Origin: Citrobacter freundii
GTDB taxonomy: Bacteria; Pseudomonadota; Gammaproteobacteria; Enterobacterales; Enterobacteriaceae
DNA length: 64,000 nucleotides
Reading direction: 5' to 3'
Assembly (NCBI RefSeq): GCF_011077955.1
Contig: NZ_JAALBX010000008.1
Location: 124,001-188,000, forward strand
Below the pieces are notes generated by a model. It was given only the letters and a program-made list of their open reading frames with translations, was not told the DNA's origin and ran no database searches. Made by a program: the position numbers and the translations under genes. Shown here piece by piece: positions 1 to 10,101 of this stretch (position 1 is its first letter; the number at the start of each line of letters is the position of its first letter).

Positions 1-385
1 CAAGCGCGCCGGGTTTGGTCCACTGCATAGGTAAGCCGATTTTGGCCGGATTGGGATGATAAAGACGGATTGAGTGACGGTCGCCGATCACCACGTAATC
101 AAAATCGGAGCCGGTGGAGAGTTTTCCGACAATCTGCGCAAGCCTGCGGGTATCGCGATGTTTAACCGCGTCGACGACACTGTCATTGGACGCGATGATC
201 CTGGCCTGATTCATCGCCATGCCGCGCACATGTTGCGTCAGGTAATCTTCAAAGCTTGCGGAAAGGTATTTGCCCAGCGCGCTGATGAGAAGTGTCGATA
301 CCACCAGTAATAAAAGAAATATTCGCAATGGAAACGCCAGACGGCGAAAAAAGTGCAAACCTTTAACGTCTTTTTTCCCGTTCAT
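1..385 (-). CDS. citA: Citrate sensor histidine kinase CitA/DpiB (N-terminal part, cut by window edge)
   Basis: The reverse strand starts at an ATG (383-385) and runs off the left edge, giving about 128 residues. A basic N-terminus is followed by one hydrophobic segment (about residues 14-35). The start of a periplasmic PAS sensor domain follows, containing KHRDTRRLAQIVGKLSTG and later GDRHSIRLYHPNPAKIG, which is the citrate-binding region of the CitA/DpiB family. The kinase domain lies outside the window. It is divergent from citC, the E. coli arrangement, where CitA and its response regulator CitB (DpiA) activate citCDEFXGT under anaerobic citrate conditions. The family assignment is firm; the completeness of the gene cannot be judged. 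Confidence 0.9.
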   Translation of the reverse strand, partial: MNGKKDVKGLHFFRRLAFPLRIFLLLLVVSTLLISALGKYLSASFEDYLTQHVRGMAMNQARIIASNDSVVDAVKHRDTRRLAQIVGKLSTGSDFDYVVIGDRHSIRLYHPNPAKIGLPMQWTKPGAL

Positions 386-741
386 GCCTGTTCCTTTAAT
401 TACCTGGCTGTAACAGGTGCCACAATATGTTAGTAATATGTTTCTTTATGGCGTGCCTTGATGCGCATTATCGTTGCAGATTGGCGGCATTAAATCAATT
501 AAACAAATAAAAACCATGAAGCCTGTCGAGTGAAAATTAATTAACCAAATAAAAACCATAAAGTCTATTTTAATCCCATGGCGCTTTGTGAAATATATCA
601 ATATTCACAGATGAATTAATGCTTACCATTTTCCCGTATTCCGGTGCATCAACAAAAACGCCCATGCAGCGGGGTTTTGCTGATTGTAGCAGTTAATTAA
701 CATCTCTTTTTCACTTATACATAGCGCAGGGACATATACCT
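386..741. promoter_or_regulatory. citA-citC divergent control region with a 25-bp direct repeat
   Basis: This 356-bp gene-free region is strongly A/T-rich. It contains two near-identical 25-bp elements at 497-521 and 539-563, sharing the core CAAATAAAAACCAT (the first copy reads AAACAAATAAAAACCATGAA, the second AACCAAATAAAAACCATAAA). Only two positions differ, and the start-to-start distance is 42 bp, four helical turns. In E. coli and Klebsiella the response regulator CitB/DpiA binds A/T-rich DNA between citA and citC, so these copies are the likely CitB-P sites. Assignment to CitB is inference. Confidence 0.6.
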
Positions 742-1818
742 ATGTTTGGCAATACCGTGTTCGCACGGGTAAAGCGCAATGAAAATAAAAAAATCGCCGG
801 GATTATTCAGTTCCTGAAAGAAAATGATCTCAGTATTGATACCACGGTAGAGATTTTTATTACGGTTTTGCGTAATGACCGTCTAATCGCCTGCGGTGGT
901 CTTGCCGGAAATATTATTAAATGTGTCGCTATTGATGAGTCGGTACGTGGAGAAGGATTAGCATTAACCCTGGCGACAGAATTAATCAATCTCGCCTATG
1001 AGCGATTTTGCACACAATTATTTATCTATACCAAAAGCCAGAATGAAGCGCTGTTTAAACAGTGCGGTTTTTATACTCTGGCGCAGGTGCCAGGCGTCAT
1101 GGTGCTGATGGAAAATAATGCCACGCGTTTGCAGCAATACGCCAGTTATCTCACGACGCTGCGCCAGGACGGCGACAAAATCGGCTGCATTGTGATGAAT
1201 GCCAATCCGTTCACCCGCGGGCATCGCTATCTGGTGCAACAAGCGGCGGCCCAGTGTGACTGGCTGCATCTGTTTTTAGTAAAAGAAGACACTTCGCGAT
1301 TCCCGTATGAAGACCGGTTGGCGCTGGTGCGCGCCGGAACGGCAGATATAGAAAAACTCACCGTGCATCGCGGCTCGGAATACCTTATCTCACGCGCCAC
1401 ATTCCCGTGTTACTTCATTAAAGAACAAAGCGTTATTAACCACTGCTATACCGAAATCGATCTGCAAATTTTCCGCAACCATCTGGCGCCTGCGCTTGGG
1501 ATAACCCATCGCTTCGTCGGCACTGAGCCTTATTGCGAGGTCACGGCCAGCTATAACGCCGATATGCGCCGCATTCTACAGGACCCGTCGAACCCCGCGC
1601 CGCCTGTCCAGTTGGTTGAGATTGAACGTCTGCAATATCAGGGCGCTGCGATTTCCGCCTCATGGGTGCGCAAGTTACTGGTGAAGCGCGATTTTGCGAC
1701 CATCGAGCAGTTGGTTCCGGCTCCCACCGCCCACTATTTGCAACGCATGCTGGCAAGTCCCGCTGTGCGTTCAACCGCCTTTCAAAACGAATCCGCATTA
1801 ACAACAGGTGAATCATGA
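742..1818 (+). CDS. citC: [Citrate (pro-3S)-lyase] ligase
   Basis: 358 residues, about the length of E. coli CitC. It acetylates the thiol of the phosphoribosyl-dephospho-CoA arm of CitD with acetate and ATP, turning on citrate lyase in the cytoplasm. The N-terminal third is a GNAT-like domain ([20 protein letters not shown]). It is followed by a nucleotidyltransferase-like domain with [17 protein letters not shown], the HxGH-type motif of this family, and [17 protein letters not shown]. It is the first gene of the cit operon and overlaps citD by ATGA. No damage is visible. Confidence 0.96.
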   Translation: MFGNTVFARVKRNENKKIAGIIQFLKENDLSIDTTVEIFITVLRNDRLIACGGLAGNIIKCVAIDESVRGEGLALTLATELINLAYERFCTQLFIYTKSQNEALFKQCGFYTLAQVPGVMVLMENNATRLQQYASYLTTLRQDGDKIGCIVMNANPFTRGHRYLVQQAAAQCDWLHLFLVKEDTSRFPYEDRLALVRAGTADIEKLTVHRGSEYLISRATFPCYFIKEQSVINHCYTEIDLQIFRNHLAPALGITHRFVGTEPYCEVTASYNADMRRILQDPSNPAPPVQLVEIERLQYQGAAISASWVRKLLVKRDFATIEQLVPAPTAHYLQRMLASPAVRSTAFQNESALTTGES

Positions 1819-2111
1819 AAATTACCCGTCCCGCCGTTGCTGGCACCCTGGAGTCCGGGGACGTGATGGTACGCATCGCGCCTCTCGATTCGCAGGATAT
1901 CGAGCTGCAAATTAACAGCAGCGTGGAAAAACAGTTTGGCGCCGCTATTCGCGCCACCGTCCTTGATGTGCTGTCGCGTTATGACGTTCGCGGCGTCTCG
2001 CTGTTTATTGATGATAAAGGCGCTCTTGATTGCGTTCTGCGTGCCCGGCTGGAAACGCTTATCGCGCGCGCCTGCGGCATCAGCGCATTGCCCTGGGAGG
2101 CGAACGTATGA
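1815..2111 (+). CDS. citD: Citrate lyase acyl carrier protein (gamma subunit)
   Basis: 98 residues, full family length. This small subunit carries the covalently bound 2'-(5''-triphosphoribosyl)-3'-dephospho-CoA on Ser14 (context AGTLESGD, seen here) and shuttles acetyl/citryl groups between CitF and CitE. The start ATG overlaps the citC stop and its own stop overlaps the citE start (ATGA at both ends), indicating translational coupling and fixed stoichiometry of the complex. Confidence 0.96.
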   Translation: MKITRPAVAGTLESGDVMVRIAPLDSQDIELQINSSVEKQFGAAIRATVLDVLSRYDVRGVSLFIDDKGALDCVLRARLETLIARACGISALPWEANV

Positions 2112-3013
2112 AACTGACCGCCGAACAACGCAAATCACGCACCCGTCGCAGCATGTTGTTTGTGCCGGGCGCTAATGCCGCCATGGTCAGCAATGCCTTT
2201 ATCTATCACGCCGACGCACTGATGTTCGACCTTGAGGACTCCGTTACCCTGCGTGAGAAAGATGCTGCCCGCCGGCTGGTTTACCACGCGCTTCAGCATC
2301 CGCTGTATCAGGATGTGGAAACCATTGTGCGGGTCAACGCGCTGGATTCTGATTACGGCGTGGCGGATCTCGAAGCCGTTGTGCGCGGCGGCGTCGACAT
2401 TGTGCGCCTGCCTAAAACCGATACGGCACAGGATGTGATTGATATCGAAAACCACATCGCGCGCATTGAAGTGCAATGTGGCCGCGAGCCTGGCAGTACC
2501 GGCCTGCTGGCCGCCATTGAATCGCCGCAGGGCATCACGCAAGCGGTCGCCATCGCCCACGCTTCCCCACGCCTGATCGGTATCGCGCTGGGTGCAGAAG
2601 ATTATGTGCGCAACTTGCGCACTGAACGTTCCCCGGAAGGCACGGAATTGCTGTTTGCGCGCTGCGCCATTCTTCAGGCGGCCCGCGCGGCAGGTATTCA
2701 GGCATTCGATACCGTCTACTCCGACGCCAATAACGAAGCCGGTTTCCTCAAAGAGGCCGCGCATATCAAACAGCTGGGTTTTGATGGCAAATCGCTTATC
2801 AACCCGCGCCAAATCGAACTGCTGCACAACCTGTATGCGCCCACCCAACAGGAAGTGGACCACGCCCAACGCGTCGTGGACGCCGCTGAGGCGGCGGCGC
2901 AAGAGGGGCGCGGCGTCGTGTCGCTCAACGGCAAGATGGTGGATAGCCCGGTTATTGAGCGGGCGCATCTGGTGCTGTCCCGGGCAGCGCTTTCCGGTAT
3001 TCGTGAGGAATAA
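2108..3013 (+). CDS. citE: Citrate lyase beta subunit (citryl-ACP lyase)
   Basis: 301 residues from the ATG at 2108, which overlaps the citD stop; a longer upstream reading would run through citD and is rejected. It cleaves citryl-S-ACP to oxaloacetate and acetyl-S-ACP. The HpcH/HpaI aldolase fold is recognisable from [15 protein letters not shown], the Mg-binding region [13 protein letters not shown], and [13 protein letters not shown]. The C-terminal [16 protein letters not shown] is typical of the family. It sits between the ACP and the transferase subunit, as in all cit operons. Confidence 0.96.
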   Translation: MKLTAEQRKSRTRRSMLFVPGANAAMVSNAFIYHADALMFDLEDSVTLREKDAARRLVYHALQHPLYQDVETIVRVNALDSDYGVADLEAVVRGGVDIVRLPKTDTAQDVIDIENHIARIEVQCGREPGSTGLLAAIESPQGITQAVAIAHASPRLIGIALGAEDYVRNLRTERSPEGTELLFARCAILQAARAAGIQAFDTVYSDANNEAGFLKEAAHIKQLGFDGKSLINPRQIELLHNLYAPTQQEVDHAQRVVDAAEAAAQEGRGVVSLNGKMVDSPVIERAHLVLSRAALSGIREE

Positions 3014-3017
3014 CAAC

Positions 3018-4529
3018 ATGTATCAAGATACACAACGGCAGGCGCGGGTTAACGCAGGGAAGGGCAACCATCCGGCATTTGAGCCGGTTTCAAAACTGAA
3101 TGCGCAAGCGCAAAAGCCGCGCGATAAAAAGCTGTGCGCTACGTTGCAAGAAGCGATTCGCCGTTCCGGATTGCAGGACGGCATGACCGTCTCTTTCCAT
3201 CACGCGTTTCGCGGCGGCGATTTAACGCTGAATCTGGTGATGAGCGTGATTGCTGAAATGGGATTTAAAAATCTCACCCTGGCGTCAAGTTCGCTCAGCG
3301 ACTGTCATGCGCCGCTGGTAGAGCATATTCGCAATAACGTGGTAAGCCGTATTTATACCTCCGGGCTGCGCGGGCCGCTGGCAGAGGAAATTTCCCGGGG
3401 ATTATTAGCCGAACCGGTGCAAGTCCATTCCCACGGCGGTCGCGTCCAGTTAGTGGAAAGCGGCGAGCTGAAAATTGATGTGGCGTTTCTCGGCGTTCCT
3501 TCCTGCGACCCGTTCGGTAATGCCAATGGTTACACCGGCAACGCCTGTTGCGGTTCGCTGGGCTATGCCAAAGTGGATGCGGAACATGCCCGCAAAGTGG
3601 TGTTGTTGACCGAAGCGCTGCTCTCATACCCGCATCATCCCGCCAGTATCGCGCAGGATCAGGTGGATCTGATCGTGCAGATCGACCGGGTTGGCGATGC
3701 CGATAAAATCGGTGCGGACGCCACCCGAATGACCTCGAATCCGCGTGAATTACTGATCGCGCGCCATGCGGCGGATGTCATCGTCCATTCCGGCTATTTC
3801 AAGCCAGGTTTTTCGCTGCAAACCGGCACCGGCGGGGCATCGCTTGCGGTGACGCGCTTTCTGGAAGACAAAATGCGCGCTCGCCAGGTGTATGCCGATT
3901 TTGCCCTGGGCGGGATCACCTCGACGATGGTTGATCTGCACGAAAAAGGCTTTATCAAAAAGCTGCTCGACGTACAGAGTTTTGACCGCGCCGCCGCCGA
4001 ATCGCTAGCCCGCAATCCTGACCATATCGAAATTAGCGCCAATCAGTACGCCAACTGGGGTTCTAAAGGCGCGAGCGTCGATCGTCTCGACGTGGTGGTG
4101 CTAAGTGCGCTGGAAATCGATACCGCATTTAACGTCAACGTATTGACCGGCTCTGACGGCGTGATCCGCGGCGCCTCAGGCGGTCATTGCGACACGGCGG
4201 TGGCGGCAGCGCTGTCGATAATCGTTGCGCCGCTGGTGCGTGGTCGCATTCCGACTCTTGTGGATAACGTCACCACCTGCGTCACGCCGGGCTCAAGCGT
4301 CGACATTCTGGTCACCGACCACGGTGTTGCCGTTAACCCAGCTCGCCCGGAACTGGCCGAACGCCTGGCGCAGGCCGGGGTGCGCGTCGTCACCATAGAG
4401 TGGTTGCGGGAACGGGCGCGCATCCTGACCGGCGATCCCTGTCCGATTGCCTTTACCGATCGGGTGATCGCCGTGGTGCGCTATCGCGACGGTTCTGTCA
4501 TCGATGTGGTTCATCAGGTGAAGGAATAA
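3018..4529 (+). CDS. citF: Citrate lyase alpha subunit (citrate:acetyl-ACP transferase)
   Basis: 503 residues from the ATG at 3018, four bases after citE. It exchanges acetyl for citrate on the CitD thioester. Family hallmarks include SFHHAFRGGDLTLNLVM, SSSLSDCHAPLVEHI, the glycine-rich QTGTGGASLAVTRFLEDKM, and GSDGVIRGASGGHCDTA. E. coli CitF is about 510 residues, and the short difference lies in the variable N-terminal 40 residues. An in-frame extension into citE exists but is not supported, because it overlaps citE extensively. Confidence 0.96.
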   Translation: MYQDTQRQARVNAGKGNHPAFEPVSKLNAQAQKPRDKKLCATLQEAIRRSGLQDGMTVSFHHAFRGGDLTLNLVMSVIAEMGFKNLTLASSSLSDCHAPLVEHIRNNVVSRIYTSGLRGPLAEEISRGLLAEPVQVHSHGGRVQLVESGELKIDVAFLGVPSCDPFGNANGYTGNACCGSLGYAKVDAEHARKVVLLTEALLSYPHHPASIAQDQVDLIVQIDRVGDADKIGADATRMTSNPRELLIARHAADVIVHSGYFKPGFSLQTGTGGASLAVTRFLEDKMRARQVYADFALGGITSTMVDLHEKGFIKKLLDVQSFDRAAAESLARNPDHIEISANQYANWGSKGASVDRLDVVVLSALEIDTAFNVNVLTGSDGVIRGASGGHCDTAVAAALSIIVAPLVRGRIPTLVDNVTTCVTPGSSVDILVTDHGVAVNPARPELAERLAQAGVRVVTIEWLRERARILTGDPCPIAFTDRVIAVVRYRDGSVIDVVHQVKE

Positions 4530-4532
4530 ACC

Positions 4533-5075
4533 ATGACGCCGCGCCTGGAGGATCGTGCGGTGACGTTGACCGAACTGCTGGCGAGCCGTGATGCGCGCCA
4601 GGCCCGGCAACATGCGTGGCTGCAACGCCACGGCGTCACCTTGATTTCATTCACAGTGGTGGCCCCGGGGCCGGTAAAGGACTGCGATCTCACCCGCCGA
4701 ATATTCAGTCACGGTCTTCTGGCGCTGGAGGCTCTGGCGACCCGCGCCGACTGGCCGGTTAATGCTCGGGCGTCTTTCGCGTTAGTGACCGGCCCGGAAG
4801 CGCTGTTCGCGATAAACGCCCCTGCGCAAGCGGTGAAGCAAGCCACTATCGCCCTTGAGCAGACGCACCCGCTGGGCAGGCTTTGGGATATCGACGTGTT
4901 AACGCCGTACGGGGACATCCTTACCCGCCGGCAGTTTTCCCTGCCGCCCAGAGCCTGCCTTATTTGTTCCCGCGCGGCGGCGCTGTGCGCGCGGGAACAA
5001 ACCCATACCCTGGCGCAATTGCTGGCCCAGATGGAGGCGCTTCTCAATGATGCCGAACACGCAACTCACGCTTGA
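4533..5075 (+). CDS. citX: Apo-citrate lyase phosphoribosyl-dephospho-CoA transferase
   Basis: 180 residues. It transfers the phosphoribosyl-dephospho-CoA prosthetic group from the triphosphate precursor to Ser14 of CitD. Recognisable are [35 protein letters not shown], the nucleotidyl-transfer motif [18 protein letters not shown], and the cysteine pair in [13 protein letters not shown]. It starts 3 bp after citF and overlaps citG by 29 bp. In Klebsiella citX is often separate; here the E. coli order is kept. Confidence 0.95.
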   Translation: MTPRLEDRAVTLTELLASRDARQARQHAWLQRHGVTLISFTVVAPGPVKDCDLTRRIFSHGLLALEALATRADWPVNARASFALVTGPEALFAINAPAQAVKQATIALEQTHPLGRLWDIDVLTPYGDILTRRQFSLPPRACLICSRAAALCAREQTHTLAQLLAQMEALLNDAEHATHA

Positions 5076-6000
5076 TCAGGCGATTATTCCGCCGTCTCTC
5101 GCACGGTGGTACAGCGATTGCGCCTGGCGCGCCATGCTGGCCGAGGTGAATCTTTCACCCAAGCCCGGGCTTGTCGATCGCTATAACTGCGGGGCGCACA
5201 CGGATATGGCGCTTGAGGACTTTTATCGCAGCGCAGAGGCGATTCGTCTGTGGCTACCGCGCTTTGTGGAAATGGGCGCCTGTAGCGCTGGAATGCCTGC
5301 GCGCGATGTGCTGACCGCCATACGCCCGATAGGCATGGCCTGCGAGGCGGCCATGTTTCGCGCTACCGCCGGTGTGAATACGCATAAAGGCAGCATTTTT
5401 TCGCTGGGCCTGTTGTGCGCGGCGGTGGGGAGGTTATATCAACAGCATCTGCCCGTCACGCCCCAGGCGTTATGCCAGCTGGTGGCGGCGTTTTGCGAAG
5501 GGCTGACCGCGCGTGAACTCATCTTACATAACGCCGGGCAAACGGCCGGCCAGCGTTTGTATCGCGAGTTGGGTCTCACCGGCGCGCGCGGCGAGGCCGA
5601 AGCGGGCTTTCCGCTGGTGCGTGACCACGCTCTGCCACATTTTCTGGCGCTCACCTCACGCGGCGTCGATCCGGAGCTTGCGCTGCTCGACACGCTTTTA
5701 GTGCTGATGGCGCGCAACGGCGATACCAATGTGGCATCGCGCGGCGGCGCCGACGGCTTGCGCTGGGTGCAACGTCAGGCAACCGCGCTTCTGCGCCAGG
5801 GCGGCATTCGTCGTCCCGCCGATCTGCATAAGCTCGTTGATTTCGATAACGCCTGTATCGCCCGCCATCTCAGCCCCGGCGGCAGCGCCGATCTGCTGAT
5901 CGTGACGTGGTTTTTAGCCCAAATTTCAACCCTTACCTCTCAACCTTTACCGCGTAAACGTTTTTCATGGAGAAACAGTGATGACTGCTTCAAAAGATAA
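5047..6000 (+). CDS. citG: Triphosphoribosyl-dephospho-CoA synthase
   Basis: 317 residues. It makes 2'-(5''-triphosphoribosyl)-3'-dephospho-CoA from ATP and dephospho-CoA for CitX. Family motifs seen: [69 protein letters not shown] and [10 protein letters not shown]. Its last 20 codons run into the start of citT in another frame, so the C-terminal tail (ending near the citT start) is probably poorly conserved. Starts at 5047 and 5050 are equally possible. Confidence 0.95.
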   Translation: MMPNTQLTLDQAIIPPSLARWYSDCAWRAMLAEVNLSPKPGLVDRYNCGAHTDMALEDFYRSAEAIRLWLPRFVEMGACSAGMPARDVLTAIRPIGMACEAAMFRATAGVNTHKGSIFSLGLLCAAVGRLYQQHLPVTPQALCQLVAAFCEGLTARELILHNAGQTAGQRLYRELGLTGARGEAEAGFPLVRDHALPHFLALTSRGVDPELALLDTLLVLMARNGDTNVASRGGADGLRWVQRQATALLRQGGIRRPADLHKLVDFDNACIARHLSPGGSADLLIVTWFLAQISTLTSQPLPRKRFSWRNSDDCFKR

Positions 6001-7444
6001 GATATGGAAATTACTGGCCCCGTTGCTCGTGATGGGTGTCATGTTATGCATTCCGGTTCCTGGTGGAATGCCGCCGCAAGCCTGGCATTACTTTGCGGTG
6101 TTCGTCGCCATGATTGTCGGCATGATTTTAGAGCCCATTCCGGCAACGGCGATTAGCTTTATTGCTGTGACGATCTGCGTTATCGGGAGTGATTATCTGC
6201 TTTTTGACGCCGCTGAGTTGGCCGATCCCAAATTCGATGCCGGTAAACAGGCGTTGAAATGGGGGCTGGCGGGATTTTCCAGTACCACCGTGTGGCTGGT
6301 GTTCGGCGCATTTATTTTCGCGCTGGGTTATGAAGTGACGGGGCTTGGCCGCCGTATCGCGCTGTTTATGGTCAAATTTATGGGCAAACGCACGCTGACG
6401 CTTGGCTATGCCATTGTAATAATCGACATCCTGCTTGCGCCGTTTACGCCGTCAAATACCGCCCGTACCGGCGGGACCGTCTTTCCGGTGATCAAAAACC
6501 TGCCGCCGCTGTTTAACTCCCATCCCAACGATCCCTCTTCACGCCGCATTGGCGGGTATTTGATGTGGATGATGGTTATCAGTACCAGTCTTAGCTCCTC
6601 AATGTTTGTGACCGGGGCTGCGCCAAACGTGCTGGGGCTTGAGTTCGTCAGTAAGATCGCGGGCATTCAGATAAGTTGGCTCACCTGGTTTCTGAGCTTT
6701 TTACCGGTGGGCATTATTCTGTTGATCGTGGCGCCCTGGCTTTCCTATGTTCTGTATAAACCGGAAGTGACCCACAGCGAAGAAGTATCAAGCTGGGCCA
6801 GCGGCGCACTGAAAGAGATGGGCGCGCTCAGTCAAAAAGAGATAACGTTGATTGGGCTGGTGCTGTTGAGCCTTGCGCTGTGGGTGTTTGGCGGTGAAAC
6901 CATTGATGCGACCGCGGTCGGATTGCTGGCGGTATCGCTTATGCTGGCGCTGCACGTCGTACCGTGGAAAGAAGTCACCCGTTATCACAGCGCATGGAAT
7001 ACGCTGGTGAACCTGGCAACGCTTGTGGTAATGGCAAATGGTTTGACGCGCTCAGGCTTTATCGACTGGTTTGCCAAAACCATGAGCACGCATCTGGAAG
7101 GCTTTTCCCCCACTGGCACCGTTATTGCGCTGGTGCTGGTGTTCTACTTCGCGCATTACCTGTTCGCAAGCCTCTCAGCCCATACCGCCACCATGCTGCC
7201 CGTGATTTTGGCCGTGGGTAAAGGGATCCCCGGCGTGCCGATGGAGCATTTATGCATTCTGCTGGTACTGTCCATCGGGATCATGGGTTGCCTGACGCCG
7301 TACGCGACAGGCCCGGGCGTGATCATTTACGGCTGCGGCTACGTGAAGTCTAAAGACTACTGGCGGCTCGGCGCCATTTTTGGCGTGATTTATATCTCGA
7401 TGCTGATGCTGGTGGGCTGGCCGGTGCTGGCACTCTGGAACTGA
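5981..7444 (+). CDS. citT: Citrate:succinate antiporter
   Basis: 487 residues, the length of E. coli CitT. It is an inner-membrane DASS/2-oxoglutarate-malate-type transporter that imports citrate in exchange for succinate, the end product of citrate fermentation. About 12 hydrophobic segments are visible. Signature stretches such as [40 protein letters not shown] and [14 protein letters not shown] are near identical to CitT. I chose the ATG at 5981 because the GTG three bases upstream is weaker. This is CitT type and not the Na+-dependent CitS of Klebsiella. A rho-independent terminator follows. Confidence 0.96.
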   Translation: MTASKDKIWKLLAPLLVMGVMLCIPVPGGMPPQAWHYFAVFVAMIVGMILEPIPATAISFIAVTICVIGSDYLLFDAAELADPKFDAGKQALKWGLAGFSSTTVWLVFGAFIFALGYEVTGLGRRIALFMVKFMGKRTLTLGYAIVIIDILLAPFTPSNTARTGGTVFPVIKNLPPLFNSHPNDPSSRRIGGYLMWMMVISTSLSSSMFVTGAAPNVLGLEFVSKIAGIQISWLTWFLSFLPVGIILLIVAPWLSYVLYKPEVTHSEEVSSWASGALKEMGALSQKEITLIGLVLLSLALWVFGGETIDATAVGLLAVSLMLALHVVPWKEVTRYHSAWNTLVNLATLVVMANGLTRSGFIDWFAKTMSTHLEGFSPTGTVIALVLVFYFAHYLFASLSAHTATMLPVILAVGKGIPGVPMEHLCILLVLSIGIMGCLTPYATGPGVIIYGCGYVKSKDYWRLGAIFGVIYISMLMLVGWPVLALWN

Positions 7445-7460
7445 TGATTTCTTTATCACA

Positions 7461-7488
7461 AAGCGCCTCATCGGGGCGCTTTTTTTAT
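7461..7488 (+). terminator. Terminator after citT
   Basis: A 7-bp stem AAGCGCC (7461-7467) / GGCGCTT (7475-7481) with a 7-base loop is followed by a run of T. It ends the cit operon. Confidence 0.85.
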
Positions 7489-7603
7489 TTCTTACCCCCC
7501 AATCTTTTCCCGGTGCGAAGTGGTTCAGGTTAGCTGAATGTTATAAAGTCATTCATTCATTTTTTTACTGAATCATTTGTGGTATTTCCAGGGAGCACTA
7601 TCC

Positions 7604-8461
7604 ATGAACCGGCAGCGGCAAGCCGATCTGTTTTTAGTTTTAACCACTCTTATTGCCGCGTGCGGCTGGATCTTTTCTAAAGAAGCCATAGCCGGGATGC
7701 CGGTGTTCGCGTTTCTTGGCGTACGCTTTTTCTTCGCCTCGCTGGTGCTGCTGCCGTTTTGTCGTGGTCAGTCAATCCCGCGCCATCAATGGCGGCAGGT
7801 GATCACCAGCGGGTTCTGGATGGCGCTCACCATGTGTTTATGGATCTATTCGGTATCCAGCACGCCCTCGTTAGGCGAGGGGGCTTTTATTATGAGCCTC
7901 GCCATGCTGTTCGTTCCACTGGTGGCATGGGGAATGATGCGGGTGCGCCCGGCACGCGCCTGGTGGGAGTGTCTGCCGGTCGCGGCGATTGGCCTTGCGC
8001 TGTTAAGCCTGCACAGTCCGGTCTCGTTTCATGCAAGCCAGGGCTGGTTTTTATTAACCGCGCTGGTGCAGTCGATTTCGTTTTGCTACACCAGCCGCTG
8101 CGCCCGTGAAGTGCCGTTAATTCCGCTCACTACCGCCCAGTTGATGATAACCGGCATTATCGGCCTTGCGATTTCCGCAAGCGTCGAGCACGTCACGCAG
8201 CCGTTTGAGTGGTCTATTGCGCTGTGGGTGCTGGCCAGTATCTTTATCGCCACCAGCTTACGTTTTGCGTTGCAGCTTCAGGGGCAGAAATATGCCGCTG
8301 TGGCCAGTGCCGCCATTATTATGGTCCTGGAGCCGCTGTTTACCGTTATCGCCGCGGCGGTGTGGTATGGCGAACGCTTGCCGGCACAAAAAATAATCGG
8401 TGGGATACTTATCTTGCTGGCGCAAATCTGGTTCCGCTGGCGGATGGTCAATCGCCTCTGA
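7604..8461 (+). CDS. EamA-family (drug/metabolite superfamily) inner-membrane transporter
   Basis: 285 residues from the ATG at 7604, preceded by AGGGAG eight bases upstream; a longer in-frame start lacks a ribosome site. Two EamA repeats of about five membrane segments each are visible (for example FLVLTTLIAACGWIFSKEAI near the N-terminus and MVLEPLFTVIAAAVWYGERL near the C-terminus, the classic second-repeat motif). The substrate cannot be predicted. It occupies the place next to norV where E. coli carries the divergent norR gene, and nothing ties it functionally to NO metabolism. Confidence 0.85.
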   Translation: MNRQRQADLFLVLTTLIAACGWIFSKEAIAGMPVFAFLGVRFFFASLVLLPFCRGQSIPRHQWRQVITSGFWMALTMCLWIYSVSSTPSLGEGAFIMSLAMLFVPLVAWGMMRVRPARAWWECLPVAAIGLALLSLHSPVSFHASQGWFLLTALVQSISFCYTSRCAREVPLIPLTTAQLMITGIIGLAISASVEHVTQPFEWSIALWVLASIFIATSLRFALQLQGQKYAAVASAAIIMVLEPLFTVIAAAVWYGERLPAQKIIGGILILLAQIWFRWRMVNRL

Positions 8462-8478
8462 AAGGCCAATCACAGACA

Positions 8479-8534
8479 GTCATTTTGACACTAAGCAGTG
8501 TCAAAATGACACTTTTTAGAATAGTCATTTTAAC
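8479..8534 (+). promoter_or_regulatory. Three NorR enhancer sites upstream of norV
   Basis: Three copies of the NorR core GT-N7-AC are present: GTCATTTTGAC (8479-8489), GTCAAAATGAC (8500-8510) and GTCATTTTAAC (8524-8534). The first two lie in a perfect 14-bp inverted repeat (8479-8492 / 8497-8510, loop AAGC). Three such sites are the known NorR enhancer arrangement upstream of E. coli norV. They lie 57-112 bp upstream of the -24 element. Confidence 0.85.
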
Positions 8535-8588
8535 CATTATTTGTTTGATTAAATTCGTTAATTCAATATAAATCATATAGTTATAAAG

Positions 8589-8604
8589 TTGGCACGCAAC
8601 TTGA
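8589..8604 (+). promoter_or_regulatory. Sigma-54 promoter of norVW
   Basis: TTGGCACGCAACTTGA has the -24 GG (8591-8592) and a -12 GA (8603-8604) with 10-bp spacing. This is one base off the GC consensus at -12. It fits NorR-dependent sigma-54 transcription of norVW. Confidence 0.8.
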
Positions 8605-8655
8605 TATATGAGTCATATCGCAATCGAATTTATTTTATGAAGACAAGAGGTTGAT

Positions 8656-10101
8656 ATGGCTATTCTGGTTAAGAACAACATTTCCTGGGTAGGACAACGT
8701 GACTGGGAAGTACGCGATTTTCACGGCACCGAATACAAAACGCTGCGCGGTAGCAGCTACAACAGTTACCTCATCCGTGAAGAAAAAAATGTTCTGATCG
8801 ACACGGTCGATCACAAGTTCAGCCGCGAGTTCGTGCAGAACCTGCGTAGCGAAATCGATCTCGCTGATATTGACTACATCATCATTAACCACGCGGAAGA
8901 AGACCATGCGGGCGCGCTGACCGAACTGATGATGCAGATCCCTGATACCCCCATTTACTGTACCGCCAACGCTATCGACTCTATTAACGGCCACCATCAT
9001 CATCCGGAGTGGAATTTCCACGTCGTCAAAACCGGTGATTCGCTGGATATCGGCAACGGTAAATCGCTTATTTTCGTCGAAACCCCGATGCTGCACTGGC
9101 CGGACAGTATGATGACCTATATGACTGGCGACGCGGTGCTGTTCAGCAACGATGCCTTTGGTCAGCACTACTGCGACGAACGTCTGTTTAACGACGAAGT
9201 GGATCAGACTGAGTTGTTCGAACAGTGCCAGCGCTACTACGCCAACATCCTGACGCCGTTCAGCCGTCTGGTGACGCCGAAAATCACCGAAATCCTGGGC
9301 TTCAACCTGCCGGTGGACATGATTGCCACTTCCCACGGCGTGGTATGGCGTGAAAACCCGACGCAGATAGTCGAGCTGTACCTGAAATGGGCGGCGGATT
9401 ATCAGGAAGACCGCATTACGATCTTCTACGACACCATGTCCAATAACACCCGCATGATGGCGGACGCTATCGCGCAAGGCATCAATGAAGTTGACCCAAA
9501 CGTCGCGGTAAAAATCTTCAACGTCGCGCGCAGCGATAAAAATGAAATCCTGACCAACGTTTTCCGCTCCAAAGGCGTACTGGTGGGTACGTCCACCATG
9601 AACAACGTGATGATGCCGAAAATCGCCGGTCTGGTGGAAGAGATGACCGGTCTGCGTTTTCGTAACAAACGCGCCAGCGCGTTTGGCTCTCACGGCTGGA
9701 GCGGCGGGGCGGTAGACCGTCTGTCCACCCGTTTGCAGGATGCCGGGTTTGAAATGTCTATGAGCCTGAAAGCCAAATGGCGTCCGGATATTGATGCGCT
9801 GGAACTCTGTCGTCAGCACGGTCGCGATATCGCATGTCAGTGGGCGCTCGCACCGCTGCCGGAGACCACGGTGAAAGCGCAGCCGAAGCCGGATGACCGC
9901 GCCGCCGCGCCTGCCGCCGCCGATCTCGGCCCCTGCATGCAATGCAGCGTCTGCCAGTGGATTTACGATCCTGAAGTTGGCGAACCGATGCAGGATGTGC
10001 AACCGGGTACGCCGTGGAGCGCGGTGCCGGAAAACTTCCTGTGCCCTGAATGTTCTCTGGGGAAAGACGTTTTCGACGAGCTGGCGATGGAGGCGGTATG
10101 A
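8656..10101 (+). CDS. norV: Anaerobic nitric oxide reductase flavorubredoxin
   Basis: 481 residues (E. coli 479). It reduces NO to N2O in the cytoplasm under anoxia, with electrons from NorW. Three domains follow in order. The first is a metallo-beta-lactamase-like diiron domain (about 1-250, ligands H79, E81, D83, H84 in [11 protein letters not shown]). The second is a flavodoxin FMN domain (about 254-400, [19 protein letters not shown]). The third is a C-terminal rubredoxin with two Cys pairs ([26 protein letters not shown]). It forms an operon with norW, overlapping by ATGA. Regulation is by three NorR sites and a sigma-54 promoter upstream. Confidence 0.97.
   Translation: MAILVKNNISWVGQRDWEVRDFHGTEYKTLRGSSYNSYLIREEKNVLIDTVDHKFSREFVQNLRSEIDLADIDYIIINHAEEDHAGALTELMMQIPDTPIYCTANAIDSINGHHHHPEWNFHVVKTGDSLDIGNGKSLIFVETPMLHWPDSMMTYMTGDAVLFSNDAFGQHYCDERLFNDEVDQTELFEQCQRYYANILTPFSRLVTPKITEILGFNLPVDMIATSHGVVWRENPTQIVELYLKWAADYQEDRITIFYDTMSNNTRMMADAIAQGINEVDPNVAVKIFNVARSDKNEILTNVFRSKGVLVGTSTMNNVMMPKIAGLVEEMTGLRFRNKRASAFGSHGWSGGAVDRLSTRLQDAGFEMSMSLKAKWRPDIDALELCRQHGRDIACQWALAPLPETTVKAQPKPDDRAAAPAAADLGPCMQCSVCQWIYDPEVGEPMQDVQPGTPWSAVPENFLCPECSLGKDVFDELAMEAV

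Noticed and set aside
2592-3017. N-terminal extension of citF through citE
   Set aside because: It would overlap citE completely; CitF homology starts at the ATG at 3018.
8209-8571. Reading frame overlapping the end of the EamA gene and the NorR sites
   Set aside because: Alternative-frame shadow that would run through the norV enhancer; no family match.
8635-10002. Long antisense reading frame opposite norV (455 codons)
   Set aside because: It has no family resemblance, and its composition is that expected opposite a strongly codon-biased gene; norV is certain.
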